Shown here one piece after another: positions 36,412-47,064 of a stretch of 64,000 nt of DNA. The translations under genes and the position numbers were made by a program. The notes beneath the pieces are model-generated. The model had not been told where the DNA came from. It ran no database searches and saw only the letters and a program-made list of their open reading frames with translations. This stretch comes from Verticillium longisporum (lineage: Eukaryota; Ascomycota; Sordariomycetes; Glomerellales; Plectosphaerellaceae), in NCBI GenBank assembly GCA_019188255.1, contig JAETXT010000012.1, positions 2,232,001 to 2,296,000 of the forward strand, written 5' to 3'. Within the stretch, counting starts at the first letter, position 1. Each line of letters begins with the position of its first letter.

Positions 36412-37803
36412 ATGACTCAAGACGAAGCAATGATGGGGACTAGCGATAGGCATTCGCACAGAGAGTTGCTGGCCGACAGGACAACCACCGACGCAGGGCC
36501 TATGAGCTGGCGGACAAGACTTGGACTCGACAGTGTCGGGAGGCGCACGTTGGGAATTGCCTGTCTTCTCCTGACGGTCGCCTTGTGGACCATGTCCAAC
36601 TTTCTCGCCTCTGTAAGCTCTTGGCCCTCCCCAGTAACATGGCTCACTACAATGGCTGACCAGTGCGCAGTACATCTTCTCCGACTCGACGTACGACAAG
36701 CCCTTCTTCGTCGTATACCTCAACACATCGGTCTTTGCCGTCAACCTGGTCCCAATGCTGGTCCGCTTCCTCCGTCGACACGGGTTGTCCGGTCTCCGTC
36801 ACGAAGTGTCCAAGGCCTGGCATGAACAAGAATACGGCGAAACAGCCCTTCTGTCTCCGACCGCCGAAGACGCCGAGCGTCTCCTCGTCGACGATGAGGC
36901 CAGCGCCGGGGGATACACCAGCGGAACCATCCCGAAGCAACCGCCCTCGACCGAGCGCCTGAATCCGCGCGAGACGGCCTTCCTCAGCTTCGAGTTCTGC
37001 ATGCTCTGGTTCATAGCAAACTATTTCGCCTCGGCGTGTCTGCAGTACACGAGCGTAGCGAGCGTCACGATCCTCACGTCGACGAGCAGCGTCTGGACGC
37101 TGCTCTTCTGCGCCGCGCTGCGCCTCGAGACCTTTTCCATGCGCAAGCTCTTCGGCGTGCTGGCGTCGCTCGCGGGCGTCGTGCTCATCTCGACCATTGA
37201 CCTGTCCGGGTCGAGCGATGAGAGCAGGGGGTCGTTCCCGCACAAGACGACGGGCCAGATTGCGCTGGGAGACGGCATGGCGTTTCTGAGCGCCATCATC
37301 TACGGAGTCTACGTCACCATTATGAAGTGGAGGGTCGGCAACGAGGAGAGGGTGGACATGCAGCTGTTCTTTGGTCTCGTGGGTCTCTTCAACCTCGTCA
37401 TGCTGTGGCCGGTCTTCTTCATCCTGCACTGGACAGGCATTGAGACAGTGAGTTTCCCCCTGCGGTCCCTGGCATGTTACTATGTACTAAACCTATGCGC
37501 CAGTTCGAGATGCCGCCGACAGCTGAAGTCTGGGTCATCATCCTGGTGAATGCCTTCTCTTCCTTCATCAGCGACATATCATGGGCGTACGCAATGCTCC
37601 TGACGACGCCGGTGCTGGTCACAGTCGGCTTATCGCTGACGATTCCCCTGTCGTTGGTCGGAGAAATGATTCAGTATTCGCAGCACTCTGGCTGGGTGTA
37701 CTGGGTCGGAGCGGCGATTGTCTTCATTTCTTTCGTGTTTGTCAACCACGAGAGCAAGGAGGAAGAGTCCGCGACGGAAGAAGGCCAGGTTACGACTTTC
37801 TAG
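36412..37803 (+). CDS. SLC35F5/Thi74-like drug-metabolite superfamily transporter
   Basis: Exons 36412..36612, 36671..37447 and 37504..37803 (introns 58 and 56 nt); 425 residues. About ten hydrophobic helices: one before a 110-residue cytosolic loop rich in charged residues, then LSFEFCMLWFIANYF, the paired block ASVTILTSTSSVWTLLF, FGVLASLAGVVLISTIDLSG, and the second EamA half (MAFLSAIIYGVYVTIMKWR, AMLLTTPVLVTVGLSLTIPL). The TSSVWTL and TTPVLVTVGLSLTIPLS signatures match the vacuolar SLC35F5/YML018C branch, whose substrates are uncertain (thiamine-linked in yeast). It sits directly after YPT7, in the same direction; both products may act at the vacuole, but linkage of the two is only context. 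Confidence 0.88.
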
Positions 37804-39834
37804 AGGGTGGCGCGATTGGGAAGGCGTTGTCATGATTTTTAGGCGTTTGAGAAAGGCATAGATTTGCCGTTAGTTGCGATCGTGATACCTCGGCATACAC
37901 CTGGAGCGTGCATATAGAAGCGCATCTTGATCGGGTTTGTGGGAGCCGTGCTTATGTGGTCTCTTGCCATATCGCTACACCGAATAACCCTCTTGTGAAT
38001 CAATTTGCGAGAAACGCCGAGCCATGTCACCCGATACAGAAACACGATAATGTTGGTGTTGCACTGCGGCCGTACCTACCTCAGAGCTCAACCCAACGGG
38101 TGCTGCCATGCTGGAAATCCCATGAATGGAATCACGACCGAGTTGTAGAAACGGTTGATTCATGAGCCCGGGGCATCTTTCGGCGGCATACCGAAATGCT
38201 TCTCTTATCTTGGATCGAAAAGTAAGCATGACGAGCAGTAGGCTCGGCCCAGTGATTCGGGGCATCACCCAAGTCTATTGCAGGCATCAGGCTCAAGCTC
38301 ATGTGGCTGCTAGAGGATTAGGATGAGGTCCATGCGGTGTACCGGCGCGTATTTGGTTTCTTGCTCATGTTGGGCATCTGAGTGAAAATGTGGTTTCTGG
38401 AACTGATAACCTCGGCCGTAGCCTCGCTGGTGACGACATGACTTGTGCGGAAGTCTGTCCGAAAGAAAAGCAGAGACAGGAGGCTCAGACGGCAGTGAAA
38501 ATGATGCAAGTCAGGAGTTGAAGATGTCCATGACTCGGACTCGAGATGGATCATCGACGACCGAGTTGTTGGAACAGGAACAGACTTTCAGAGCAGGCAG
38601 GGTTGGGGTAGGCGGGATCGACAGGGCCGTGATTGCCGTCACGTTGGTTATTAGAGCGCTGTGGAGATGGCTCCGGGGCGCTACTTCCTCCACCCACAGC
38701 CTGTACTCGTAGTGGGCAACGTCATGAAATGTCGATATACAGCAGAGATACCGATCTCGATGACCCATGTGCCCCCCCACCTGAGCCCACGACCGAGGTG
38801 CGCGGGGCACCTACCTCAGGCGAACGGGAGGATGGCCATGGGCATTCATTGGAGAGACATGGCATTCGCGATCCTGCCTTGGGGAAACCCTGCGTTGCCT
38901 ACGTATTTTAGTGCCTGCGACTCAACCCTGAGAAGGGATGGAATGCGAGCATGTGAATCCCACCCGCTACGCAATGCACACCCAAGGCGTGAAAGCCAAG
39001 GAGAATAAAAAAGTGTTGAAGGGATTCACGAGCGCCAAGGCATGATCTTCGCATCCATCTTTTCGTCATAGGGCTTCCGGATTGATCCCTCATGTGCCCC
39101 TCTTCCTCTTCTCTCGCGGTGGCCAACCCATCTTTGCCTGGTCATTTTCTTCATCCCATCAACCTCATCTCCGCTCAAGGTTGCCCTGTAAGCCCAGTAG
39201 CGTACTGGCCGACGACCTTGGCCAAACCCCTCCAGGCCTAGAACCGATCGTGCCTCTTCCTCCTTTCCTTCTTAGGAACGCCCCTTCGGTGCTCGGGCGT
39301 CTGCGTGGATCGAGCCACAGAGCAAACCAGATCCTCCCAGCTACCTGGTTATGGACGCTGCCCAGCTCTGCCTGGCTCGCTAATCATTGTACTGCACTCG
39401 GCCACATCTCGTCACTTGTCACCTGTGACTGGGCGTTCCTGATCTGATCTTGATCTGTTCAGGTGCATTCACAAGCGCGCATCGCAACTGCTTGCCTTAC
39501 GAGTCAGCTTTTTGTTCATTCAGCAACGGCCCTGCCACGACACCATAGCATAAGGGGTAGGCATCGATACGCACCAGGGAGGCATCAGTGAGCCCATCTC
39601 TTGCTGCGTGGTTCTGTCGCTCCTGGCATCATGACATTTCGCTCCTCGCCCGCTCAACCTCTTCAACATCTCGCCCGCTCTCTCGGCATGGGCAGAGGAC
39701 ACCCTGACAGCCTTTTTCACCATCTCGCAAACCTTCTCAAGCTAGCCGCGCCCGACCTTTCTACCTAGAGCCTCCCCTCCTCACAAGATTCATCCACCAG
39801 GCTTGCCTCGTCGCAAGCAGGGCCCTACGACGTT
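37804..39834. other. 2-kb intergenic region, no gene seen
   Basis: Upstream region of the heme-oxygenase-like gene. Its right half is pyrimidine-rich (39081-39800), typical of a fungal promoter and leader. No supported frames. Confidence 0.5.
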
Positions 39835-41088
39835 ATGCTGTCCTCAACAGAAGCCTCCGCGAGCAGCGGAAGCCCTCAACGGCCGCTATCAGATTCGATC
39901 AACGCCGCCACTAGGACTATCCACGCAAAGCTTAACAAGCTCATCATCGCTCGTCTACCTCTGAGCTTGCCTCCTCATGCGCAAGACCCTTCCACCTATG
40001 CATCTGGTCTTCTGCACATTGCGCCCATCTACATCACTTTCGAGTCATGGTGGCATGGTCTCGTCAGCGCAAGGCCGGCTCCTGGCGCCGATGCTGCTGC
40101 CGACCGCATCCACGACATCCTATCCAGCATCTACTTTCCAGATCTCATGCGCGCTGACCGCCTGTGTGCCGACATTGCCCAACTCACTGGCTGGTCCGCA
40201 GACACTGTCAACCAGAAGCTCGATACCGTCGCCCGTCACGGTAGCCTCGCGGATTTTCTGCGCCATGTTTCTCGCGCGCTCGAGAACCGGCCGCACGTGT
40301 TGATTGCGTACGCTTACATCCTGTTCATGGCGCTTTTCGCTGGCGGACGCTTCATCCGGGCCACGCTGGAATCTGTCGGCACGTCCGTCCCGGAACCTGG
40401 CTTTTGGAATCGTCGCCCCGTTCCCGGCGCTCCTGGCGACCCGTTGCCTCTCTCCTTTTTCCGCTTCAATGGTTCTGTCGATGGAGAAGATCTGAAGCGT
40501 GACTTTAAGGCAAGCCTCGCCTCTATCGAGCCTCTCCTCTCTGCACACGATCGACACGACATTGTCCAGGAGGCCATCTGTATCTTCGACAACATGCTCC
40601 GTCTCGTTGGCCAGCTCGACGTCTTTTGCAACACCGATCTCGAAGCAGAGCCGTCTCCCTTTGGCTCCCGACTGCGTAACTCCGTGGCCGTCGCCAAAGA
40701 ACGCCGTGCTGCGGCAGCGGCCAGCAGCGGTGATGACTCGCCAGAACGAAGCCACTCCCATCACCAATGTCCAGCAATGAGAGCGGCTGGCTCCGACGAG
40801 TCGGCGGACCTGGAGGGCACCGGCCGGTTTTGCCCCATGCTCGGCAAGGCTGTCCGTTTCGAGCCTAAGCCGTCCACGCCGGAGCGTGTTCGCAGAGTCG
40901 ACAAGTTGCGTTCCATGTTCTCGGGCGATGGTTCATCTTCGCGCAGGGGTAGTCTTGTCGACAATGTTACCTCGCGTACATCTGCCAAGCTCTCTCTGCT
41001 GTCAAATGTGCTCCTGCTGGCGGCAGCAGCTGGGCTCATGGCCACGTTTTACTTCTCCAAGGGAAGATGTGAGGAGAGCGTGTCGTAG
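39835..41088 (+). CDS. Heme-oxygenase-like protein with a C-terminal membrane anchor
   Basis: Single exon, 417 residues. The N-terminal half resembles fungal heme oxygenases (Hmx1 type): SINAATRTIHAKLNKLI with the candidate proximal haem ligand His30, then LLHIAPIYITFESWW and HVLIAYAYILFMALFAGGRFI with the small-residue AGG kink of the distal helix. Canonical heme oxygenase degrades haem to biliverdin, CO and iron. A long disordered Ser/Arg-rich linker (about 270-380) includes FCPMLGKAVRFEP, and the tail has one hydrophobic segment (LLSNVLLLAAAAGLMATFYF) that would anchor it to the ER with the enzyme facing the cytosol. The linker is longer than in yeast Hmx1. Whether haem cleavage is retained cannot be judged by eye. 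Confidence 0.85.
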   Translation: MLSSTEASASSGSPQRPLSDSINAATRTIHAKLNKLIIARLPLSLPPHAQDPSTYASGLLHIAPIYITFESWWHGLVSARPAPGADAAADRIHDILSSIYFPDLMRADRLCADIAQLTGWSADTVNQKLDTVARHGSLADFLRHVSRALENRPHVLIAYAYILFMALFAGGRFIRATLESVGTSVPEPGFWNRRPVPGAPGDPLPLSFFRFNGSVDGEDLKRDFKASLASIEPLLSAHDRHDIVQEAICIFDNMLRLVGQLDVFCNTDLEAEPSPFGSRLRNSVAVAKERRAAAAASSGDDSPERSHSHHQCPAMRAAGSDESADLEGTGRFCPMLGKAVRFEPKPSTPERVRRVDKLRSMFSGDGSSSRRGSLVDNVTSRTSAKLSLLSNVLLLAAAAGLMATFYFSKGRCEESVS

Positions 41089-41627
41089 GAGCTGAAAGAT
41101 GAGAATTTTGTCGTGTTGCATAGTTGACGTTGGAGATTGACGAGACACCAGAGAATGACTGCACGGCGTTGAGGCTGACCTTGTTTTCTTCTTCGTTTTT
41201 CTTTTACACCTGGACTTATCATGGCGCTGCGAGGGACATACACGATACCCCCCCTTTGTCTTTTTTTGGGCTTTCCTTATCTACTACATTCATGTTCATG
41301 ACCACAGACCCAGACAGCATCACCATCATGGCGAGAAGGAGCATAGCCGAGATCCGAATTGACGATCGGTCATAAAATAGCCTGTTTTGACAAGGTTTCA
41401 ACAATCATGACCCAGGATTCGAACTGCTGTTGTTGGGATAATTTGTGATATGCTATGCTATGCTATCCATGAACCAACCGATTGGGTATCCTGCTCTATC
41501 GCTTTGTCAAATCTCCCCTTTCAACCATTTCTGTAAAGGGGCTTGGTCCCTTGAGACGCCCCAAATAAGAAACCCCAAAAAGCTGTCATCCTGACGCTTC
41601 TGTATCCCAGGTAGCTGTACAGTACTC

Positions 41628-41671
<44 letters not shown>

Positions 41672-41715
41672 CACCATGCAAAAGCGGGGCTGCACAAAGA
41701 CAAAGACAAACACAC
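41089..41715. other. Convergent intergenic region with an AC microsatellite
   Basis: 3' ends of the heme-oxygenase-like gene and Cdt2 face each other here. A perfect (AC)n run is listed separately. No gene seen. Confidence 0.5.
41631..41668. repeat. (AC)19 dinucleotide microsatellite
   Basis: Nineteen uninterrupted AC units 47 bp beyond the Cdt2 stop codon. Confidence 0.95.
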
Positions 41716-44130
41716 TCAGCACTCAGAGTGGTCGTCGTCATCGTCGTCCCAGCTCGCACCCTCCTCGGTCCGCGCCCAGCCCGCCAGCCAGCGCTTCCGG
41801 CCGAAACCACCACAGGTGCGCAGGTCGCACGCGTCCCTCGGGACGTCCTCGTTGCGATCGCCGGCGCCCTCGCAGGCGTCTTCCTGCCAGTGCCGCACCG
41901 TGTAGTCGTCCAAGACGGTGACGAGCTTGCCCTCGTTTGACCAGCTGAGGCCCGTGACCTCGCGCTGGTGCCCGTCTGCGAGCTGCGTGCCGTTGTGGAC
42001 AATGGGGATGCGTGCGGCGGCGGCGGCGCCGGAGCTGGGACCGGGACGCCTCGCACTGGCGTCCCAGTCGTGATTTGGATCGTGGCTTTCGCGATCCCAC
42101 TTCTCGCGGAGGAAGCGCTCGTCGGTCGGGAAGAGGATGGCGCTCGATGTGGCGCTGCCGACGGCGAGGAGTTCGGGACCGTTTCCCGTGCCGACGGTGC
42201 GAAGGGCGGAGCGGACGTAGAAGGAGCCGACGGTGAGAGCTGGGTGGCGGAAGCCGTAGAGGGGGCCCAGACCAGGGAGGCAGAACCCAGCTTCTGGCGG
42301 GGCGGGTTGCGGGAGAGTTGCGGCGCGGGTCCGAGCATGAGATGGGCGGTCGAGTAGGCGTATACGGTGCTGTCCTTGCAGACGGCGTAGAGACGCGAGG
42401 CGTCGGAGCTGAGGCACATGGACGTCAAGCCGTACGGGCGCCAGGCGTGGGTCGAGGGGTCGCCGTGGCGGACAAGGGGTGGCTGCTCGGTTACTGGAGG
42501 TGACGTAGCGGGTGTCCCAGAGTTTGATGCAAGAGTTGGCTTCCGAAGCAGAGAGGAGGAGGTGCTCTCGTCCTGCGGGCAACCACTCGAGAGCCGTGAC
42601 CGAGGCTCCTCTGGTCTCACCCTCGACAACACGAACATGGGCCTCGAGCATGGTGTTCAACGGCCTTGTCCTTGACGGGGGCAGATCGCGGTCGCGAGCA
42701 ATGGGACCTCGAGGCCCCATTGTTGTGAAAGATACGGCGGGAGAGGTGCTGCAACGAATGTCCCAGATTTGGATCGTGCCGTCCCGGTCCGAAGTCGCAA
42801 GCACGTCACCATTGGCCTGGCCGGGTTGAAACTTGACGCGGCGCATGGCTTGGTACTGGCCGTGGTTCAGCTCCACGGCTATTGACTGGGACATGACGTC
42901 CATGATCTTGCCGCTGTGGTCTCCGCAGGCGGTTGCCAGTCTGAGATCGTTGTGTGAGAAGGCCAGGTCCATGATGGCGTTGTTGTGAGCTTGGACGGCG
43001 ATTTTGACCTTCGTGGGTTCTGACACATGGGCGGGAACAGACTTTGTATCAAAGAGACGAATGAATCCCTCCTCATCGCCGACGGCAGTCAGGGGGGTAG
43101 CTAGAAACAGTCAGCAATGGGTAGATGGATACCCAGAAGCCTGAGAACGTACTGTGACAACTGGCGAGACTGAAGGGAATAGTATGCCCTCGGCCGAGGC
43201 TTGAAGTACACGTGTAGACATCTGTATCGCGAGTGAAGAAGCGAGTGGTTTCGCTGCGTTGATCTAGACCAAGGTCAGTTCACGTCTAGTTGACTCTTGC
43301 GTGCTGCTTTACATACCATGAGCTGGGCAGTCGATTCTCTCCAGTCCAGGCCTCGGCGTGATGCCCTGCTCGCGGAGCAGCAGCTGTGCGGCAAAGCCCC
43401 GGTTACGAAGCTTCATGACAGGCTTTGGTTTATAGTCAAGCGTCATCTGTCGATGATTAGGTCTGCACTGAAAGTTTTTCAGAGGATAGAGACGTACCGC
43501 ATCGTTGGAACCAGCATGGGATGATTGTGCGAGTTTGCTCTCGAAACCGAGCGTGGAGCCGGAACGAGTCTGAGCACCCAGAGCTCTCAAGTTATGAGCG
43601 GTCAAGTCAGACGTGCGCACACTCCCAATCGAGGGCGAAGACAGCAGGTCAGAGGCCTCGGTCCTCCTTCGTTTCCTCGCATCGGGAAAAGTCTCCCCTG
43701 ACTCTCTGCGTGATGCATTGTTGCAGTCGATCGATCCTCCGAAGAGGTTGAGAGTCTTCCTCCTTGCGTCTTTCCTTGCGTCTTGCGAAACGTCGACGTT
43801 GAAATCAACGGATCTTGAATCGAGCTTGTCTTCGAGGGTAGATGCAGGCGATGTCAGATGGGCGGCGTTGAGGGTCGACTCGCTCGACTCGCCGAGGATA
43901 GATCTGGCATCGAAGGGTATGGCAAGCCTCTCGCTCCGGGGAGTGAAGAACCTCCTGAATTTCCTTGGGGTTATGGTCGGCTCGCGTCGTTCTCTTCGGG
44001 ATCGTTTTCGGGAGGAGCCTTCCTGTATCGGCGAGGAGGGAGGCATCATGGTCGAGGGTGACGAGGGTATGTGGCCATCGCTTGGGGGAGGGCTGGCCAT
44101 GGCGCGGCCCCATGTTCGGCTGGACGACAT
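41716..44130 (-). CDS. CDT2: Cdt2/DTL-like WD40 substrate receptor, with two frame breaks
   Basis: Exons 44130..43317, 43263..43153 and 43100..41716 (introns 53 and 52 nt); about 769 residues. A disordered basic N-terminus (RSRRERR, TPRKFRRFFTPRS) is followed by WD40 repeats: AVGDEEGFIRLFDT, AHNNAIMDLAFSHNDLRLAT, HGQYQAMRRVKFQPG, GTIQIWDIR, ALEWLPAGREHLLLSAS and IKLWDTRYVT, with later blades GLTSMCLSSDASRLYAVCKD, GPLYGFRHPALTVGSFYV and REVTGLSWSNEGKLVTVLDD. Cdt2 recruits Cdt1 and Spd1-like substrates to the CRL4 ubiquitin ligase in S phase. The segment from about 42490 down to 42280 reads in a different frame from the sequence on both sides, so two compensating indels lie near 42481-42501 and 42270-42310. 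Net length stays a multiple of three. The C-terminus is acidic (DDDDDDHSEC). Confidence 0.88.
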
Positions 44131-44940
44131 GGTGACGGTATGGTGTGCCTGTCGAAGCACAGGTGCTCAATTGAGGAACTCACGACAATCTGGCAACACA
44201 AGGTAGGTAAGGTAAGAGGAGGGGAGTCAGGAGTTGAGTGGAGGGAAGGGGCGATAGGGCCCTGGAATGGGGAAGTCGTTGCCACGGACACCCAGGGAAG
44301 TGAGGACTCAAGACCAGGTTGCTGTGGAGAACTGGTGGCGGGTCGATGGGTTGTGTCAGAAGTGCCGGAAGGTTTGGGAGTAGAACATGTATTGACGACG
44401 AGATGTGAGCGTCAACAAGGTTACTGTGAAAGACACGGCAATTCGTTTCCAAGAGACAGGCTGGGGTGGAGGGATGGCATGAGAATTGGCAGAAGAAACG
44501 ACTGACGTCGTCACGATCGAAAAGGTGCACGAGACGCACGGACGGCGAAGGGTGCCCGAGGAACGCGCCGCAACACGACCTGCACGCGTGCTAGCGCGTC
44601 TGAGCTACAGGGGACTTTAATTGACCGTTAGCGCTTGAGCTGCCACTACCTTGGCTCTAGTTGCTGTCAGCTGTTGGCATCCCCAGTTAACAACCTTCCT
44701 CAAGTCAATCCTGCTGCTATTCAAACATCAACCGTGTACATCCATGATGGACACCCTGTCCTGCACCACCGTGTATACACATCAACAGTCATCTGTCAGG
44801 CATTCTCATGACTTTCGTTATTGATTATTTTTTTCTAACCAGGCCATCACCGGATGACGGCGCCCGCTTTTTGCGCAGGATACCCAATCAATCCGAACGA
44901 GCCGTGCCCCGTCTATCAAGCCTCATCAAAGCAAGCCAGT
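44131..44940. other. Intergenic: Cdt2 promoter and LYS9 3' side
   Basis: No supported gene. An AT-rich patch near 44818-44838 may belong to the LYS9 3' end. Confidence 0.5.
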
Positions 44941-46627
44941 CTAAGACACAGTCTTCTCGACCATGCTGATGCCGTACTTCTCCTTGAGCTCCTTCATGAG
45001 CGGGTTGTTGATCTTGGAGGTCATGGGCGCGAGCACGCCCTTCTCGGCGAGGGTGCCGTTGAGCACCTGCTTGACGGCGACGGCGCACGGCACGCCGACG
45101 AGCTTGGCCATGGCCGAGTAGCCGGCAGGGTCGCCGTACTCGACGAGGGTCGACGTGCGCGTCTCGCGCTCGCCGCTCTTGTGCTCAATGACAAACTTGT
45201 GCTGCAGCATGACGAGGTCGCGCTCGCCCTCCTCGAACTGCATCTTCTTCTCGAGCGTCGCGCAGAGCGTGTCGAGCGGGTTGCCGCGCGCAATCGTCTG
45301 CTCGTCCGAGAAGAGGCCGATCCAGCGCAGACCGCCAAGGATGCGCTGCTGGTCCTCGGGCGAGTCGAAGGTCGCCTTGGCGAGGATGGCCTTCTCGAGG
45401 TCGGCGGCGCTCGAGGACGAGGCACCGACGATGGTCTTGGTGGCCTCCTTCCAGGGCTGGTTCTGGGCGAGCGTCTCCTGGGCCGTGTCGTCGAGGAAGC
45501 CAATCTCGACCAGGACGCGGATGAACTGGGGGAAGCCCTGGTAGCGGAGGGTACCACGGATGATGGTCTCGGCCTCGGGGATGTTGTAGCGCTCCTTGTA
45601 GGGAGTCGAGTCACGGTTGGGGTACGCGACAAAGGCGTAGCCGGGGTAGATGAAGTAGGGCTTGGCCGTGCCCATGAGGTCCTTGGACTGCACGTCGACG
45701 ACGGAGCCACCGTGGTAGTACTTGGCGGCGTTGCGGAGCGCCAGCAGCACACCACGCGACGACCACGAGAACTTGTAGCCGAGAGGGTTGTCCGAGGCCT
45801 CGGGCGCGGGGAGACCGCCGCAGTAGGACAGGAAGGACAGGATCTTGCCGCCCTCCTGGTGCACCTCCTCAATGGTCTTGACGGCGTCTGCACAAGGGTC
45901 AGTACGTCTGATTGCACAGCATCGGCAAGCATCGGTAGCTAGCAGCTGGCACACTTACAGAGGTGGTCGATACCGGGGTCCTGGGAAGCAACAAGGTCAG
46001 TTCAAGCCCCTCTCCTGACAGACAACGGAGGAAACATACCAGGCCAATCTCGTTCATGACAGTGATGCCGGCGTCCTTGCACTGCTGGTCGAGCTCCAGC
46101 ATGGCGGGCGAGACGTAGCTGGTGGTGACGACATGCTTCTTCTGGCGGATGGCCGACTTGATGACGGTGGCGTGGAAGGTGTAAGGGATCAAGCTGATGA
46201 CCAGATCATGCTTGGCGACCTCAGCATCGAGAGCCTTGTCGTCGGTCACATCGAGAGAGATGGGAGTCGAGTGGGCGACGCCCTGGGAAAGCTTCTTCGC
46301 AGACTCGAGGGTCCTGCAGGCTGGAAGACGCAATTGGCGTCAGTTTCCGACCAAAGCTCGAACAGAAAGAGAGGCAGGTGCGTGTCTTACCGACGGTGAC
46401 GGGGATGCCGGCCTCGCTGAGGATATCGAGGGTCGGCCAGGTCACGAAGCCCGCACCGAGCATGAGCACGCTCCTGTGCGGCGTTCAGGTTAGCGGGGTT
46501 GCTGTGGTTGTCTCCGCATCGTAGCTATCGATGTGGTATGGTAGGTAGGTGAGGGGCAGGGGTGGGAGGAGGGGCCATGTGGAATATGGAAAATGAAGCA
46601 TGGAGGCTAGACGTACTGGGATGACAT
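44941..46627 (-). CDS. LYS9: Saccharopine dehydrogenase (NADP+, L-glutamate-forming), saccharopine reductase
   Basis: Exons 46627..46617, 46473..46391, 46320..46040, 45980..45959 and 45887..44941; 447 residues, close to yeast Lys9 (446). It makes saccharopine from aminoadipate semialdehyde and glutamate in the fungal 2-aminoadipate lysine pathway. The Rossmann start VLMLGAGFVTWPTLDIL, then KHDLVISLIPYTFH, NEIGLDPGIDHLYAVKTIEE, FLSYCGGLPAPEASDNPLGY and GRR-type downstream blocks are intact. Exon 1 is 11 nt, giving MSS plus a split codon, and exon 4 is only 22 nt; both are needed for the DPGIDHL motif and the start. The gene is divergent from SPB1 across a 437-bp shared promoter. Confidence 0.96.
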
Positions 46628-46800
46628 GATGGTTATTTGGTATTCTTTTCTCTCTCTGGGGGAAGAAAAATAAATCCTGTGTCAATTATCTTCAATCAAA
46701 AGAGATCAAAGAAGCAGAGATGATGTTGCTCGCAAGAATCAGACATGAACGTCACAGCCAGCAGACAGAGTCATTGGCATTCGGGACCCAGAAAAATTCC

Positions 46801-46815
46801 ACCCCACGGTGGGGT
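46801..46815. promoter_or_regulatory. 15-bp inverted repeat ACCCCAC-g-GTGGGGT
   Basis: Perfect 7-bp arms with a one-base centre, about midway between LYS9 and SPB1. Each arm contains GTGGGG, which fits the CreA/Cre1 (SYGGRG) carbon-repressor consensus. Binding is inferred from the motif only. Confidence 0.5.
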
Positions 46816-46888
46816 AACGGCGCTCATGTTTCCATGGCGTTGAGCGAGACCGGCGGACTCACTCTTGAAAGTGGGCGGTCGCTATCAC

Positions 46889-46896
46889 CACGTGAC
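46889..46896 (+). promoter_or_regulatory. E-box CACGTGAC
   Basis: CACGTGAC matches the Cbf1/bHLH core with the preferred flank. It lies 176 bp upstream of the SPB1 start. A role is not shown. Confidence 0.4.
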
Positions 46897-47064
46897 CGCT
46901 CGTTATCAGAACGCCAAGAAACAAAATTTCTGAAAATCGAGCCGAGAGAAGAAGACGGGCGGTGGGGCGGAAGTACTCGAGGACCCCAGCGGTATCACAG
47001 CAGCCTCCTTCAACGAACGACACGACACCAGGCCTGCTGCTGCTGCTGCTTCGCGACCGTCGCC

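Larger units (their letters stand above)
46628..47064. promoter_or_regulatory. Shared divergent promoter of LYS9 and SPB1
   Basis: 437 bp between the two start codons. It contains the 15-bp palindrome at 46801-46815, an E-box CACGTGAC at 46889-46896 and an RRPE-like run (acaaaatttctgaaaat) near 46921-46937. RRPE elements are associated with ribosome-biogenesis genes in yeasts, which fits SPB1; function here is inference. Confidence 0.6.

Noticed and set aside
41400..41440. B-box-like gttcgaatcc on the minus strand, suggesting a tRNA
   Set aside because: The T-stem does not pair (four of five positions mismatch) and no A-box or acceptor stem is found at tRNA spacing.
44854..45942. 362-codon open frame antisense to LYS9
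   Set aside because: Shadow of the LYS9 coding exon.
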